Below, in pieces: positions 16,398 to 26,365 of a stretch of 64,000 nt of DNA. Numbering within the stretch: the stretch's first letter is position 1; every line of letters begins with the position of its first letter. This stretch comes from Salibacterium aidingense DSM 18341 (lineage in GTDB: Bacteria > Bacillota > Bacilli > Bacillales > Marinococcaceae), in assembly GCF_000429685.1 (NCBI RefSeq), contig NZ_AUCI01000010.1, positions 1 to 64,000 of the forward strand. The letters are read 5' to 3'. The position numbers and the translations under genes were made by a program. Below the pieces are notes generated by a model. That model saw nothing but the letters and a program-made list of their open reading frames with translations, searched no databases and was not told the DNA's origin.

Positions 16398-17726
16398 TCA
16401 CGCTGTTTTAGCAGAATCGTCGACTGAATCGTCGGGGAGGATTTCTGTGTCCATTTCTTCTATGCTGGTATCTGCTTCAATAGTCTTTCCTTGGAATTGT
16501 TCCCTCAGCTGCTCTATCGAGGTGCGGATATTTTCCGCATAGGAAAGCTGCCCCTCAATAGCAGTGCTGACCTTTACAAGCATTTCATTTATATGTTCTA
16601 CATTGGCTGTTTCTGATTCCATCGTCTCAGAGATTTCACTGCCGGATTCTTTTGCAGTTTTCACTGCTTGATTAATCTCTTCAAGTACAGAAGTATTGGA
16701 ACCTAATGTGGTGGTAATGGAATCAAATCGTTCTGTCATTCGCTCCATCTGGTCTGCACTTTTTAAAATTTGATCCGACTGACCATTCGTGTTTTGCACC
16801 GATTTGTTCACTTTTTCAATAATTCCTTCCACCCGTTCCGTTACACGGCTTGTGGCATCCACAGAGCGTTCGGCCAGTTTACGTACTTCTTCTGCTACGA
16901 CTGCAAATCCTTTTCCGTGTTCGCCTGCCCTGGCTGCTTCAATCGAAGCATTTAAGGCAAGCAGATTGGTCTGTTCAGAAATGTCATTTATAATAGAGAC
17001 GACTTCTCTAATTTTTTCAGCATCTTCCGTTAAAGCATGAATTCGATCTTTCGTTTCTTCGGCCTGGTTGGTCAGGGTCCTGATGGTGCTGCCAATGCTG
17101 GTGACATCTTCTTTTCCTTCATTCGTTTCCTTTTCTATATCCTGAAAGGAATGGGATACTTGATCCAAACGGCGGGATATTTGTTCCATTCGTTCCCGCA
17201 TCGTTTCTGTTATGCTGGTGGTTTCTTCATAGGTCGCAAGTTGTTCAGATGTCCGTCCGGTAATGCGGTCAGAAGTTTCATTAACCTGGCCGATATTTTG
17301 CGTCAGATGATCCACCTGCTCTGCGATTTCGAAACTTCTTGCTTCGACACTTTCCAGCTGCTCATTCTGCTGCTGGTGATAGCTTTTTATATTATCAAAC
17401 AGTGTATTCAAGCGGTGTCCAAGTTGAGCCATTTCATCCCTGCCTTTTATATTGACAAAGGCCTCGCTGTCTCCCTCTTCAAATCGGTTCATTGCCTGAA
17501 TGATCCGCCGCACCGGCCGCAGCACAAAATAGTGCAGAAGCAGGGCAAGAAGAATAGTTCCAGTGATAATATTTATGAAATTATTCAGCCACACCCCCAT
17601 TACCCCCAAATTAATAGAAGCAGAGTCAATAGCTTCCATAATGAAATTGGAAATCGTACTGTTTAATAAAAGTACAATGATAATGGAAACAACAAATCGA
17701 AACGTTAATCTTTTATAAAACGACAT
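16398..17726 (-). CDS. Methyl-accepting chemotaxis protein without an extracellular sensor
   Basis: A 442-residue chemoreceptor. Two membrane helices (about 11-30 and 51-70) flank only about 20 residues, so there is no room for the usual extracytoplasmic ligand-binding domain. A HAMP domain follows (about 68-120), then a long coiled coil with the conserved signalling tip [44 protein letters not shown] that contacts CheW and CheA. It should signal to the flagellar motor, sensing from the membrane or cytoplasm. The acidic C-terminus lacks a receptor-docking pentapeptide. A GAGGTAG ribosome binding site precedes the ATG. It stands where ytpP is found in B. subtilis. Confidence 0.88.
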   Translation of the reverse strand: MSFYKRLTFRFVVSIIIVLLLNSTISNFIMEAIDSASINLGVMGVWLNNFINIITGTILLALLLHYFVLRPVRRIIQAMNRFEEGDSEAFVNIKGRDEMAQLGHRLNTLFDNIKSYHQQQNEQLESVEARSFEIAEQVDHLTQNIGQVNETSDRITGRTSEQLATYEETTSITETMRERMEQISRRLDQVSHSFQDIEKETNEGKEDVTSIGSTIRTLTNQAEETKDRIHALTEDAEKIREVVSIINDISEQTNLLALNASIEAARAGEHGKGFAVVAEEVRKLAERSVDATSRVTERVEGIIEKVNKSVQNTNGQSDQILKSADQMERMTERFDSITTTLGSNTSVLEEINQAVKTAKESGSEISETMESETANVEHINEMLVKVSTAIEGQLSYAENIRTSIEQLREQFQGKTIEADTSIEEMDTEILPDDSVDDSAKTA

Positions 17727-17949
17727 GGTTCTACCTCATTTCCTAATAAGTCTTTTGTATTGAGCATAAAGTTTTATTCAAGAAAAGGCAACGTATAAAA
17801 CCTGAAAAATATTACTTTTTCCCTAAAATGGGTAATTCCTATTGATTTATGAATTCATTTCTTCCGTGTTAAACTAAATGAAGTAGATGAACGTGACTTC
17901 CATGTGAGGTGGAAATGCCAGTAACCCAAGCGATGAAGGAGAGATTCTC

Positions 17950-18747
17950 ATGGATATTCAGGAATTCCGCGAAAAGCTGGAGAAAAAGCTTGAACAAGAT
18001 AACAGGGCCTTTGTATTTGATGAAGAAAAAAGCTCTCTGCGAGTGGAGCATACAGGTTTAAACAAAGGATTAGATTTGGATCTTAATAAACTTCTTGCCA
18101 AGAACGAAAAAAATCATGAAAAAGCCCTCGAAGAAGCAGCGATGTTCATCAATTCTTCCCTCGAGGCTATGGAACGCAATATTGTGCTGGGGGGGAAGGA
18201 GAAAAATATTTTCCCGGTATTGAGGTCAACCTCTTTTCCAACAGAAACTAAAGATGGAAAAACATTACTGTTTTCGGAGCATACGGCTGAAACCAGAATC
18301 TATTACGCTCTTGATCTAGGGGATGCCTATACCATGCTGGAAAAAGAAACAGCTGAAAAAGAAGGGTTTACCCAAGAACAGATTAAGGAACTTGCTCTGT
18401 TTAATGTCCGGCAGCTTTCTACGTCCTATAAGTCAGATGAAGTGGCAGGGAACACTTTTTATTTTATTAATTCTAATGATGGGTATGATGCAAGCCGGTT
18501 GTTAAATGAACCATTTATAGAGGAGCTGAGCAGTAACGTTGAGGGAGATACGGCCATTGCCGTTCCGCATCAGGATGTTTTAATTGTAGCGGATATACGG
18601 AATGATGCAGGGTATGATGTACTGGGGCAGATGGCATTTCGGTTTTTTAATAACGGAAGAATTCCCATTACAGCGCTGCCATTTTTGTATGAAAACGGAG
18701 AATTGGAACCTATTTTTATCCTTGCACGGAAAAAACCCCAGAAATAA
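17950..18747 (+). CDS. ytpQ: DUF1444 protein YtpQ
   Basis: A 265-residue soluble protein of the DUF1444 family, equal in length to B. subtilis YtpQ and in the same place, just before ytpR. Recognisable stretches include VLRSTSFPTETKDGK, FNVRQLSTSYKSDEVAGNTFYF and NDGYDASRLL. No catalytic motif is known to me and no function is established. AAGGAGAG at 17935-17942 precedes ATG 17950. The gap to ytpR is 63 bases and contains a TACAAT hexamer, so ytpR may also have its own promoter. Confidence 0.85.
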   Translation: MDIQEFREKLEKKLEQDNRAFVFDEEKSSLRVEHTGLNKGLDLDLNKLLAKNEKNHEKALEEAAMFINSSLEAMERNIVLGGKEKNIFPVLRSTSFPTETKDGKTLLFSEHTAETRIYYALDLGDAYTMLEKETAEKEGFTQEQIKELALFNVRQLSTSYKSDEVAGNTFYFINSNDGYDASRLLNEPFIEELSSNVEGDTAIAVPHQDVLIVADIRNDAGYDVLGQMAFRFFNNGRIPITALPFLYENGELEPIFILARKKPQK

Positions 18748-18810
18748 CAGCGAAAACCAGGGAAATGTGCTACAATAGCCGGGAATTGAACGATGAAGGA
18801 GTATGGAGCT

Positions 18811-19428
18811 ATGAACATTTTTTATAACAGGAAGGGCATGGGGGACACACTGCTTGTTTCCCTGAAGGAAATTAGCAGGCAAAAGCGCAGTGTAGAAAGA
18901 AAAGGAGATGTGGCCCGTCTTTATCATACGGACAGTGGAGAGACAGCAGGATTCCATATTTTTCGTGCTTCCTCTTATGGAGAGGTGGGACAGACAGGGA
19001 TGGCTGCTTTTACCAGCAGCATAAGAAATCTAATTACTACCGCGCTGAAGCAAAACGGGTGGAACATAGAGGTGGAGTTCCCTGCATCCCCCTCCTTTGT
19101 AGTAGGGTTTGTGAAAGAACGTAAAAACCATCCGGATGCTGATAAACTAAGTGTCTGCCAGGTCGATACTGGTGAAGAAACCCTGCAGATTGTCTGCGGA
19201 GCTGCAAACGTAGACAAGGGCCAAAAAGTTGTAGTGGCAAAACCCGGAGCTTTTATGCCCTCTGGAATGAAAATAAAAAAGTCTAAATTACGAGGAGTTT
19301 CTTCCAACGGAATGATATGTTCTGCGAAGGAGCTGGTGTTAGACGAAGCTCCAAAGGAGAAAGGAATACTCATACTGGATGATTCCTATGTCACCGGGCA
19401 GGATTTTTTGGCACAGTTCCACCAATAA
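18811..19428 (+). CDS. ytpR: tRNA-binding domain protein YtpR
   Basis: A 205-residue protein. Residues 1-90 form the YtpR-specific N-terminal domain ([16 protein letters not shown] start), and about 95-200 form an EMAP/Phe-tRNA synthetase beta-type OB-fold tRNA-binding domain with [23 protein letters not shown] and [11 protein letters not shown]. Such domains bind structured RNA; the physiological ligand of YtpR is unknown. I chose ATG 18811 because AAGGAG lies about nine bases upstream, rather than the ATG at 18793. A terminator follows at 19456-19488. Confidence 0.88.
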   Translation: MNIFYNRKGMGDTLLVSLKEISRQKRSVERKGDVARLYHTDSGETAGFHIFRASSYGEVGQTGMAAFTSSIRNLITTALKQNGWNIEVEFPASPSFVVGFVKERKNHPDADKLSVCQVDTGEETLQIVCGAANVDKGQKVVVAKPGAFMPSGMKIKKSKLRGVSSNGMICSAKELVLDEAPKEKGILILDDSYVTGQDFLAQFHQ

Positions 19429-19455
19429 AACATCTAAGAATTTTGGACGAAGTTG

Positions 19456-19488
19456 AAAAAACCACTGGCGGGGACTAGTGGTTTTTTT
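19456..19488 (+). terminator. Terminator after ytpR
   Basis: AAAAACCACT and AGTGGTTTTTTT pair around a ten-base loop, ending in a seven-T run. Confidence 0.75.
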
Positions 19489-19548
19489 CTCGCTCCTTTA
19501 CAATGAAAGAAGAATGAATATACGTTAGGATTAAAAGGGGATGGTACG

Positions 19549-21807
19549 ATGGCCGGTTCCTTTCAACGGATAAAACAAAAAATGCAGCAGTTCTTTTTTG
19601 GCGGACAGGAAGGTCAAGACAGCGATGTTTCCGCTCGCTATGCAAGGGATCCAGTGTCTAAAAAGGACAGACAGCTGCCTAAACAATCAGAGTCCAATAT
19701 AAAAATCGTTCATCATTACCCAAAAAGTGAAACAACACAAAGACCGTTAAATAATCTACAGCACAAGAAAGCTTTTGAAGAAGAAAAAACCACCCCAGAT
19801 TTTCAGAAAGAAAAATCGGGTAAGGAACAAAAACAGGCAATAGATGACACACAGGCAAAAGAACGACATTATTTCCAGGGAAATGATTTTTCCCCGGAGG
19901 ATATTCCTTCGCCAGTCTTCGGGTTTGAACGCGTGCCTCTCCATTCAAATTTTTTGAAGAAAAACAATCATACGGTTCTTCCAGTTCCCGAAGAAACAGC
20001 TCCAGAGGATCTAAAGGTGGTCGATCTCCCTCCTGTTGAAGGAAAGGAGGAAGCCGCTTCCGCAGCAGAAGAAGCAGAGGAAACCATAACCGCCTATGGA
20101 GAGCAGATAACAGAGCGTTCGGGGTTCTTCGAGGAGGAAGAAGAAGCGAAGGACGACAATCCGCCGCAAAAGAATAAAAACGATGAAAGAGAGAATGTCT
20201 TGAACGAGAGGTTATCAAGGCAGGAACGCCGCCGGAAAAAACGGGAAGAACGTTCCCGTCACGGCAATAACCCAGGTGGAGAAACAGAGAAGCACACTTC
20301 AAAAGTTCCTTTTAACGTTTTAATGTATTCTGATGGACAGGGAAGCTCTTCCAAACCGGAAAAAGAGCGGGCGGCTTCCAGCCAGAAAAAAGATTATCAT
20401 TTCCCTTCTATTCAATTATTAAGCCTGCCCCCAAAAACGGTGGAACAGGATGCAGATGAACTGTCCTTTCAAAAAGAACAACTGGAAAATACACTGCAGG
20501 ATTTCCATGTTGATGCCAAAGTCGTTGATGTAACAAAAGGGCCTTCGGTCACGAGGTATGAGGTCCAGCCGGCGGCTGGTGTAAAAGTCAATAAGATTAC
20601 AAATTTGACAGATGATATGAAGCTTGCTCTGGCTGCCAAAGACTTACGGATGGAAGCTCCAATTCCGGGTAAAAATGCGATAGGTATCGAAGTTCCAAAT
20701 ACAGAGAGTAAACCTGTCTTTTTGCGGGAAATTTTACGACGTGATGTTTTTTTGCGTAAAGCTTCTCCATTAACGGTAGCAATGGGCCTTGATATTTCCG
20801 GAACCCCTATCGTGGCGGATCTCCAGGATATGCCTCATGGATTGATTGCCGGGGCAACCGGCTCAGGGAAAAGCGTCTGTATTAATTCGATATTGCTCAG
20901 TCTGTTGTATAAAGCTGATCCTGAGGAAGTGAAATTGATGCTGATTGACCCTAAAATGGTGGAACTTGCTTCTTACAAAGACGTTCCGCACCTGGTCACA
21001 CCAGTCATCAATGATGCCAAGGAAGCTACGGCCGGATTAAAATGGGCAGTAACCGAAATGAACCACCGCTATGAAAAATTAGCGGCAGAGGGTGTTCGGG
21101 ATATTGCGAAATATAACGAAAACATGGAAAAGCAGAACAAAGCTGAACACAAAATGCCCTATATTGTAATCGTTATTGATGAATTAGCAGATTTAATGAT
21201 GGTGTCTCCTCAGGATGTGGAGGATGCCGTCTGTCGAATCGCTCAAAAAGCGAGAGCTTGCGGCATTCATCTATTACTTGCTACGCAGCGGCCGTCGGTT
21301 GACGTTATCACCGGATTGATTAAAGCCAATATCCCAAGCCGGACGGCCTTTGCCGTCTCTTCCCAGGCAGATTCCCGCACAATTCTTGATATGGGCGGAG
21401 CTGAGAGACTGATTGGCAAAGGTGATATGCTTTTCCATCAAAACGGCTCACCAAAGCCGGTCCGGGTACAGGGGACATTTGTCACAGATGAAGAAATTGA
21501 TGCGGTTACTGCCTTTGTAAAAAAACAGAAATCGCCGGATTATCTGTTCCAGCGTGAAGAACTTGCCAGAAAGGCTGAACAGCAGGAAAGCGGAGACGAA
21601 CTGTTTACGGAAGCCTGTCAATTTGTTTCCGAACAAAACGGGGCCTCTTCATCGTTACTGCAGCGTCGTTTTTCCATCGGCTACAACCGGGCTGCCAAGC
21701 TGATTGATATGATGGAGGAGCGCGGAATCATATCGGAAGCGCGGGGTAGTAAGCCGCGCCAGATTTTATTAACCCGCCAGGAAATTGAAGAACGCATTCA
21801 CGCATAA
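19549..21807 (+). CDS. sftA: Soluble DNA translocase SftA
   Basis: A 752-residue FtsK/SpoIIIE-family ATPase. Residues 1-290 are a charged, low-complexity linker with no membrane helices, as in B. subtilis SftA (YtpS/YtpT), which clears DNA from the closing septum. The motor domain (about 300-680) has Walker A GATGSGKS at 435-442 and Walker B IVIVIDELADLM at about 540-551. A winged-helix gamma domain (about 690-750) should read KOPS-type sequences. ATG 19549 follows AAGGGGATG. Its position beside ytpR and near murC matches B. subtilis. Confidence 0.93.
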   Translation: MAGSFQRIKQKMQQFFFGGQEGQDSDVSARYARDPVSKKDRQLPKQSESNIKIVHHYPKSETTQRPLNNLQHKKAFEEEKTTPDFQKEKSGKEQKQAIDDTQAKERHYFQGNDFSPEDIPSPVFGFERVPLHSNFLKKNNHTVLPVPEETAPEDLKVVDLPPVEGKEEAASAAEEAEETITAYGEQITERSGFFEEEEEAKDDNPPQKNKNDERENVLNERLSRQERRRKKREERSRHGNNPGGETEKHTSKVPFNVLMYSDGQGSSSKPEKERAASSQKKDYHFPSIQLLSLPPKTVEQDADELSFQKEQLENTLQDFHVDAKVVDVTKGPSVTRYEVQPAAGVKVNKITNLTDDMKLALAAKDLRMEAPIPGKNAIGIEVPNTESKPVFLREILRRDVFLRKASPLTVAMGLDISGTPIVADLQDMPHGLIAGATGSGKSVCINSILLSLLYKADPEEVKLMLIDPKMVELASYKDVPHLVTPVINDAKEATAGLKWAVTEMNHRYEKLAAEGVRDIAKYNENMEKQNKAEHKMPYIVIVIDELADLMMVSPQDVEDAVCRIAQKARACGIHLLLATQRPSVDVITGLIKANIPSRTAFAVSSQADSRTILDMGGAERLIGKGDMLFHQNGSPKPVRVQGTFVTDEEIDAVTAFVKKQKSPDYLFQREELARKAEQQESGDELFTEACQFVSEQNGASSSLLQRRFSIGYNRAAKLIDMMEERGIISEARGSKPRQILLTRQEIEERIHA

Positions 21808-21991
21808 TATGAAGGAAAAGAAGCCAAATGGCTTGTCTTTCGCTTTAAGGTTATATAATATAGAGAGTGTCACGAAACGATAGCATGACCACAGCCTGAA
21901 GACGATCTAAATCAATCTGTCCAACCGCAGCAATGAATGAACCAGAGGCTGAATTTACACGTAAGCAGACTTCTTAAAAGGAGGATCTCTT

Positions 21992-22180
21992 ATGGAACAG
22001 ATTCAGCTGGACGTATTGTTAGAATTCTTATATCCGCAAGCGCTGGGGTTGCTGAAAAAAGAAGAAAAATCGGTACCCATTGTTTTTCAGGACGGCCTGC
22101 GTGATGTGGATGAAGCAGATGTACAAGAGATTATCGAGGCTGTCATCATGGAACGGGGACAGGACTCCATGGTTCATTAA
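21992..22180 (+). CDS. Small acidic protein of unknown function
   Basis: A 62-residue acidic protein with a strong ribosome binding site (AAAAGGAGGATC) before ATG 21992. It begins MEQIQLDVLLEFLYPQALGLLKKEEK and shows no membrane segment, cysteine motif or known domain. A TATAAT at 21854-21859 about 130 bases upstream may drive it. The clear initiation signal and the structured terminator that follows support a real gene, but I do not recognise the family. Confidence 0.55.
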   Translation: MEQIQLDVLLEFLYPQALGLLKKEEKSVPIVFQDGLRDVDEADVQEIIEAVIMERGQDSMVH

Positions 22181-22226
22181 TGAGCTGGGAGGAACATTAA
22201 GCAGAAGCGAGGTAGCTTTCAGGAAG

Positions 22227-22312
22227 GCTGTTTCAAAAGGTATAAGGCGTGCCCTGGACCGGCTGTGCCGGCTGTAATAGTCGCGTTTTCCCTTTGAAAC
22301 AGCTTTTTCTTA
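22227..22312 (+). terminator. Long structured terminator with an internal hairpin
   Basis: GCTGTTTCAAAAGG (22227-22240) pairs with CCCTTTGAAACAGC (22290-22303) and is followed by TTTTTCTTA. A smaller CCGGC-TGT-GCCGG hairpin sits in the loop. It ends the transcript of the small protein at 21992. Confidence 0.65.
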
Positions 22313-22433
22313 CATGAAGAAGAAAGCGGAACCGGCATAGGAAAAATTCGGCAATCGTCATAACAGCAGGCGAAACAGCCGGGTTTTTCTAATATAAAAT
22401 GCAATACTCACAGCAAAAACAAGGAGCAGACAT

Positions 22434-23528
22434 ATGAAAGAAATCGAATTAAAAATGCAGGGCGATATTAAACGGTTGACAAACGAAACATTTAAATTTG
22501 ATGAACGGGTGGGAGAAGGATGGTTTTCGGCGGTTTACTTTCTAAAGACAAGAGAGATAGCGGAAAAGTATAAATCTGATGAAATTGTTACGATGCAGTT
22601 TTTCCAGAAAAAGCACAGTGTGTTATGCGGAACGGATGAAGTCATTGCGCTAGTAAAGACATTTGCGAAAAATCCGGAAGAGTTAGAAATCTATTCGCTG
22701 GAAGACGGAGATAAGATAGAACCGTATGAAACGGTCTTGACCATACAAGGACCTTATCAGAATTTTGGCCATCTGGAAGGACTGATTGATGGGATTTTTG
22801 CGCGCCGCACATCCGTGGCTACGAATGTATATAATGTGGTTAAAGCGGCGAGGAAGTCAGGGGCCCAAAAACCAGTGATTTTCATGGGGGACCGTGATGA
22901 TCATTTTACACAACAGGCTGGAGATGGATATTCGGCATATATTGGAGGTTCGAAGGCCCAGGCTACCCATGCCATGAGTGAATGGTGGGGAAAAAAAGGA
23001 ATGGGGACGATGCCCCATGCTTTAATCCAATTATTTGAAGGCGACATTGTAGAAGCGTCCCGGGCTTATAAGGAGACATACCCGGATGATGAATTGATGG
23101 CGCTTGTGGATTACAATAATGACGTCATTACCGATTCATTAAAACTGGCCCGTGAATTTGGAGAGGACTTAAAGGGAGTGCGGGTCGACACCTCAAACAA
23201 TATGGTGGATCAGTATTTCTGCCGGCACCCGGAAGTAATGGGCGCTTTTGACCCGCGCGGGGTAAATCCCGAACTCCTGTTTGCGTTACGAAACGCTTTG
23301 GATGAAGAAGGGCACCATCACGTAAAAATTGTAGCAAGCGGCGGGTTTACCGCGGAAAAAATTCACCAATATGAAGATATGAACGTACCCATTGATTTAT
23401 ATGGAGTAGGGAGCAGTCTTCTGAATATTCATATTGGGTTTACAGGGGATAATGTAAAATTAAATGAGAAGGACGAAGCTAAAGCCGGACGCGTCTACCG
23501 GCCCAACCCGCGTTTGGAAAAAGTGTAG
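22434..23528 (+). CDS. pncB: Nicotinate phosphoribosyltransferase
   Basis: A 364-residue enzyme that joins nicotinate and PRPP to form nicotinate mononucleotide in the NAD salvage pathway. It is of the shorter type found in many bacteria and archaea. Visible features are TNVYNVVKAARKSG, the FMGDRDDHFTQQAGDG loop, RVDTSNNMVDQYF, and the phosphate-binding IVASGGFT and GVGSSL near the end. ATG 22434 follows AAGGAG. B. subtilis pncB is not in this neighbourhood, so this is a local difference. The next gene, an unknown protein, follows within 26 bases. Confidence 0.88.
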   Translation: MKEIELKMQGDIKRLTNETFKFDERVGEGWFSAVYFLKTREIAEKYKSDEIVTMQFFQKKHSVLCGTDEVIALVKTFAKNPEELEIYSLEDGDKIEPYETVLTIQGPYQNFGHLEGLIDGIFARRTSVATNVYNVVKAARKSGAQKPVIFMGDRDDHFTQQAGDGYSAYIGGSKAQATHAMSEWWGKKGMGTMPHALIQLFEGDIVEASRAYKETYPDDELMALVDYNNDVITDSLKLAREFGEDLKGVRVDTSNNMVDQYFCRHPEVMGAFDPRGVNPELLFALRNALDEEGHHHVKIVASGGFTAEKIHQYEDMNVPIDLYGVGSSLLNIHIGFTGDNVKLNEKDEAKAGRVYRPNPRLEKV

Positions 23529-23554
23529 CAGGAAAAGGAAAGGGGTCTTGGCAT

Positions 23555-24220
23555 ATGCTCTCCAATGTGCCGGATTTTGAACAATATAGAGAACAAAAGC
23601 AAAAACAAGCAGATCAAGATCTTTCTGAACTGCTGAAGGAATATTCAAGTTGGTTGAAGCGGAATACTAACTTAAGAGAAAAGGTCCGGGCCAAGCACAT
23701 GTATGCGGAACAGGCAGGACAGCAGGTGGAAGATCTGGAAATGTCTCCCTGGAAAAGTTATTTTGAAGATTGGTTTGCGTTTGATTATGTCACCATTATC
23801 GGAAGCCGTTTGTTTGATTTATTTATAAAAGAAGAGGCGGCAAATTTAGCGCCCGCAAAAGTACAGCTTGGGGGATTTGTCTTAACGGCTGCCCTGGAAC
23901 CTTTTCAGATACTTCATAGAAGAACACGCTCCGTACTTGCCACTCCGTTGTGGAGAAAAGAAGAAAAACGCCTGTCCCCGTTATCGGAAGACGGATGTAT
24001 AGATGATACGGCTTCTGTCATTTTGGTGCGTTCCGTTCATTGCGGGTTTGAACACCGGGTCATCAGCCCTGTTGTGCCTCTGGTGCTGCCGGAAGAAAAC
24101 AATATTATTGAAGAATGGAAGGTACGCTCCGAGGAAAAAGAAGAAGAAAATCAGCGGCTCCGGTTTATGAAGGAACATGGTGCAAGCTGGATGGCGTATG
24201 CAAAAGCAGGTTCTTCCTAG
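23555..24220 (+). CDS. Protein of unknown function downstream of pncB
   Basis: A 221-residue soluble protein that I do not recognise. The N-terminal 60 residues are charged and probably helical. The centre has a better-conserved look: MSPWKSYFEDWFAFDYVTI and IGSRLFDLFIKE. The C-terminus is Glu-rich (EEKEEENQRLRF) and probably coiled. There are no membrane segments or metal-binding clusters. ATG 23555 follows AAAGGGG, 26 bases after pncB, so it is likely co-transcribed with it and may relate to NAD metabolism, though nothing in the sequence shows that. Confidence 0.55.
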   Translation: MLSNVPDFEQYREQKQKQADQDLSELLKEYSSWLKRNTNLREKVRAKHMYAEQAGQQVEDLEMSPWKSYFEDWFAFDYVTIIGSRLFDLFIKEEAANLAPAKVQLGGFVLTAALEPFQILHRRTRSVLATPLWRKEEKRLSPLSEDGCIDDTASVILVRSVHCGFEHRVISPVVPLVLPEENNIIEEWKVRSEEKEEENQRLRFMKEHGASWMAYAKAGSS

Positions 24221-24247
24221 TTTTTATCTGCCATATTTTTTCTTTTA

Positions 24248-24276
24248 TTGGAGCATACATCCGTTTCTGATATAAT
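24248..24276 (+). promoter_or_regulatory. murC promoter
   Basis: A -35 TTGGAG (24248-24253), 17-base spacer and perfect -10 TATAAT (24271-24276) lie about 110 bases upstream of the murC start, a good SigA-type promoter. Confidence 0.65.
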
Positions 24277-24385
24277 TATGTCGGTATCACTTGATCATAA
24301 CTAACCTAGAGGGAAACGTCCAAGTTTTTCCGGCCCGGTTCAGCATAAAGAGGCGGGCAGTAGGATAAGATGGAGGGCCATAACT

Positions 24386-25684
24386 ATGACGACCTATCAT
24401 TTTATAGGCATCAAAGGATCGGGAATGAGCGCGTTAGCGCAAGTTCTATATGATATGAAATACAACGTACAGGGATCGGATGTGGAAAAACAGTTTTTCA
24501 CTCAATACCCGCTTGAAAAAAAGGGAATCCCCATCCTTCCTTTTCAAAAGGAAAATATAACTGAAAATCAGACTGTCATTGCTTCTCCTGCCTATGGGGA
24601 AAGCAATCCGGAGGTGAAAGAGGCAGCAGAGCGTGGTATTCCGTTATACCGTTACCCTTTGTTCCTGGGAGAATTTCTGCAGCAGTTCACGTCTATTGCT
24701 GTCACAGGCTCTCATGGAAAAACCTCTACAACCGGCCTGCTTGCTCATGTAATAGGAGCTCATCAACCAACTTCTTATTTGATTGGAGATGGTTCGGGCA
24801 AAGGAGAAGAAGACAGTAATTTTTTTGTTTTTGAGGCGTGCGAATACAGACGGCATTTTCTTCATTATGAACCGGATTATGCGATTATGACCAACATTGA
24901 TTTTGACCATCCGGATTATTTTGAAGATGTGGATGACGTGATCCGTGCTTTTGAAGAAATGGCACGAAATGTAAAAAAAGGGATCGTAGCGTGTGGGGAC
25001 GATGAATATCTACAGACACTGAATGCCCCTGTCCCGATTGTTTATTATGGAATCGAAGGAAAATACGATTTTAATGCGGAAAATATTCAAACAGATGAAC
25101 AGGGAACGACATTTGATGTCAAAATCCGCGGGGACCGTTACGGTACCTTTACCATTCCCGGGTATGGAAAACATAACGTGTTAAACGCGTTAGGGGTTAT
25201 TGCGCTGTGTCATTATGAAGAAGTGCCGGCGGAAGTTATAAAAAATCAACTTGCTTCGTTTCCAGGAGTGAAGCGGAGGTTTACGGAAAAAGAAGCAGGC
25301 ACCCAGATTCTGATCGATGATTATGCTCATCATCCAACGGAAATTAAAGCCACCATAGAAGCGGCACGGCAGAAGTATTCCGAAAGAGAAATAGTAGCGG
25401 TGTTTCAACCGCACACCTTTTCTAGAACCAAGGCATTTCTGGACGATTTTGCAGAAAGTTTAAAGCAGGCCGACCAGGTGTACTTGTGTGATATTTTTGG
25501 ATCAGCAAGGGAATCGGACGGTGTCTTATCGATTGAAGATCTTCAAGAAAAAATTCCGGGAGCAAAAATTATTACCGAGGATCAAGTCAACTATCTGAGT
25601 GAACATGAACACAGCATATTGCTGTTTATGGGAGCAGGGGACATACAAAAATTTCAACAGGCATATGAAAAACAGCTGGTATAA
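24386..25684 (+). CDS. murC: UDP-N-acetylmuramate-L-alanine ligase MurC
   Basis: A 432-residue Mur ligase that adds L-alanine to UDP-N-acetylmuramate with ATP, the first step in building the peptidoglycan stem peptide. The N-terminal Rossmann motif [11 protein letters not shown] (about 8-18), the ATP P-loop [10 protein letters not shown] (K112), the central-domain [10 protein letters not shown] and the C-terminal [10 protein letters not shown] are intact. GGAGG at 24371-24375 precedes the ATG. It has its own promoter and a terminator and stands between sftA/pncB and ytxGH, close to the B. subtilis order. Confidence 0.95.
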   Translation: MTTYHFIGIKGSGMSALAQVLYDMKYNVQGSDVEKQFFTQYPLEKKGIPILPFQKENITENQTVIASPAYGESNPEVKEAAERGIPLYRYPLFLGEFLQQFTSIAVTGSHGKTSTTGLLAHVIGAHQPTSYLIGDGSGKGEEDSNFFVFEACEYRRHFLHYEPDYAIMTNIDFDHPDYFEDVDDVIRAFEEMARNVKKGIVACGDDEYLQTLNAPVPIVYYGIEGKYDFNAENIQTDEQGTTFDVKIRGDRYGTFTIPGYGKHNVLNALGVIALCHYEEVPAEVIKNQLASFPGVKRRFTEKEAGTQILIDDYAHHPTEIKATIEAARQKYSEREIVAVFQPHTFSRTKAFLDDFAESLKQADQVYLCDIFGSARESDGVLSIEDLQEKIPGAKIITEDQVNYLSEHEHSILLFMGAGDIQKFQQAYEKQLV

Positions 25685-25691
25685 CGAAACT

Positions 25692-25724
25692 AGGGAGCTG
25701 TATCAAGGATAGCTCCCTCTTTAC
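25692..25724 (+). terminator. Terminator after murC
   Basis: An eight-base perfect stem AGGGAGCT/AGCTCCCT (25692-25699 with 25711-25718) is followed by CTTTA, directly after murC. Confidence 0.75.
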
Positions 25725-25903
25725 TATAAAAGCGGAATATTCGTTCATCCCCGCTTAAACTGCTGCATTTTATTTCAAAAAAAGGGATCTGCGTCCTTTC
25801 TGTCGAAATACTGAATAAGCCTGTTAAGAAAACTGGGATGCGATGTATGTTTCATGTCTCCGCTTTCGTGGTAAACTTTAGTTAAGGGAGGTGTAATCGT
25901 TCA

Positions 25904-26359
25904 ATGGAACTAGTGTACATAAGTGCGATCATCGTCGCGCTTTCTATTGCAGTATTAGTCATTTACGTTATTAAAACATTAAAAGCGGCAGCAGGGACCA
26001 TGGAGAGAGTGTCCACCACGCTGGAACGGATGGAAAAACAAGTGGAGGGCATTACGACTGAATCCGAACAACTGATTCAAAAAACAAACGTAATAGCCGA
26101 AGATGTACAACATAAAACCGAGTCATTGAACGGTTTATTTGCGTCTCTAAAAAATGTAGGAGACTCTTTGGAGAATGTAAATCATTCTTTTAAGGATATG
26201 TCGGATTCCATCAGCCGCCATTCGAAACAGCAGTCAGAGCAGGTGGCTCAGGCTGTGCAGTGGGGCAACGCCGCTATTGACCTGTATGGCAGGTGGCAGG
26301 ACCGGAAAAGAAAAAAAGACATGAACCAGAATGAAAATTCATATTCGACAGGAGGATGA
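25904..26359 (+). CDS. ytxG: DUF948 membrane-anchored protein YtxG
   Basis: A 151-residue protein with one N-terminal membrane helix (about 4-27) and a long coiled-coil-like region typical of DUF948. It matches B. subtilis YtxG in type and position, directly before ytxH. In B. subtilis the ytxGH genes respond to general stress; I could not assign a SigB or SigH promoter here with confidence. ATG 25904 follows AGGGAGGTG at a long spacing. The gap to ytxH is six bases, so they form an operon. Confidence 0.83.
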   Translation: MELVYISAIIVALSIAVLVIYVIKTLKAAAGTMERVSTTLERMEKQVEGITTESEQLIQKTNVIAEDVQHKTESLNGLFASLKNVGDSLENVNHSFKDMSDSISRHSKQQSEQVAQAVQWGNAAIDLYGRWQDRKRKKDMNQNENSYSTGG

Positions 26360-26365
26360 TGTTTT

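Noticed and set aside
19679-20302. 207-residue minus-strand frame opposite sftA
   Set aside because: Antisense to the low-complexity sftA linker; no ribosome binding site or family likeness.
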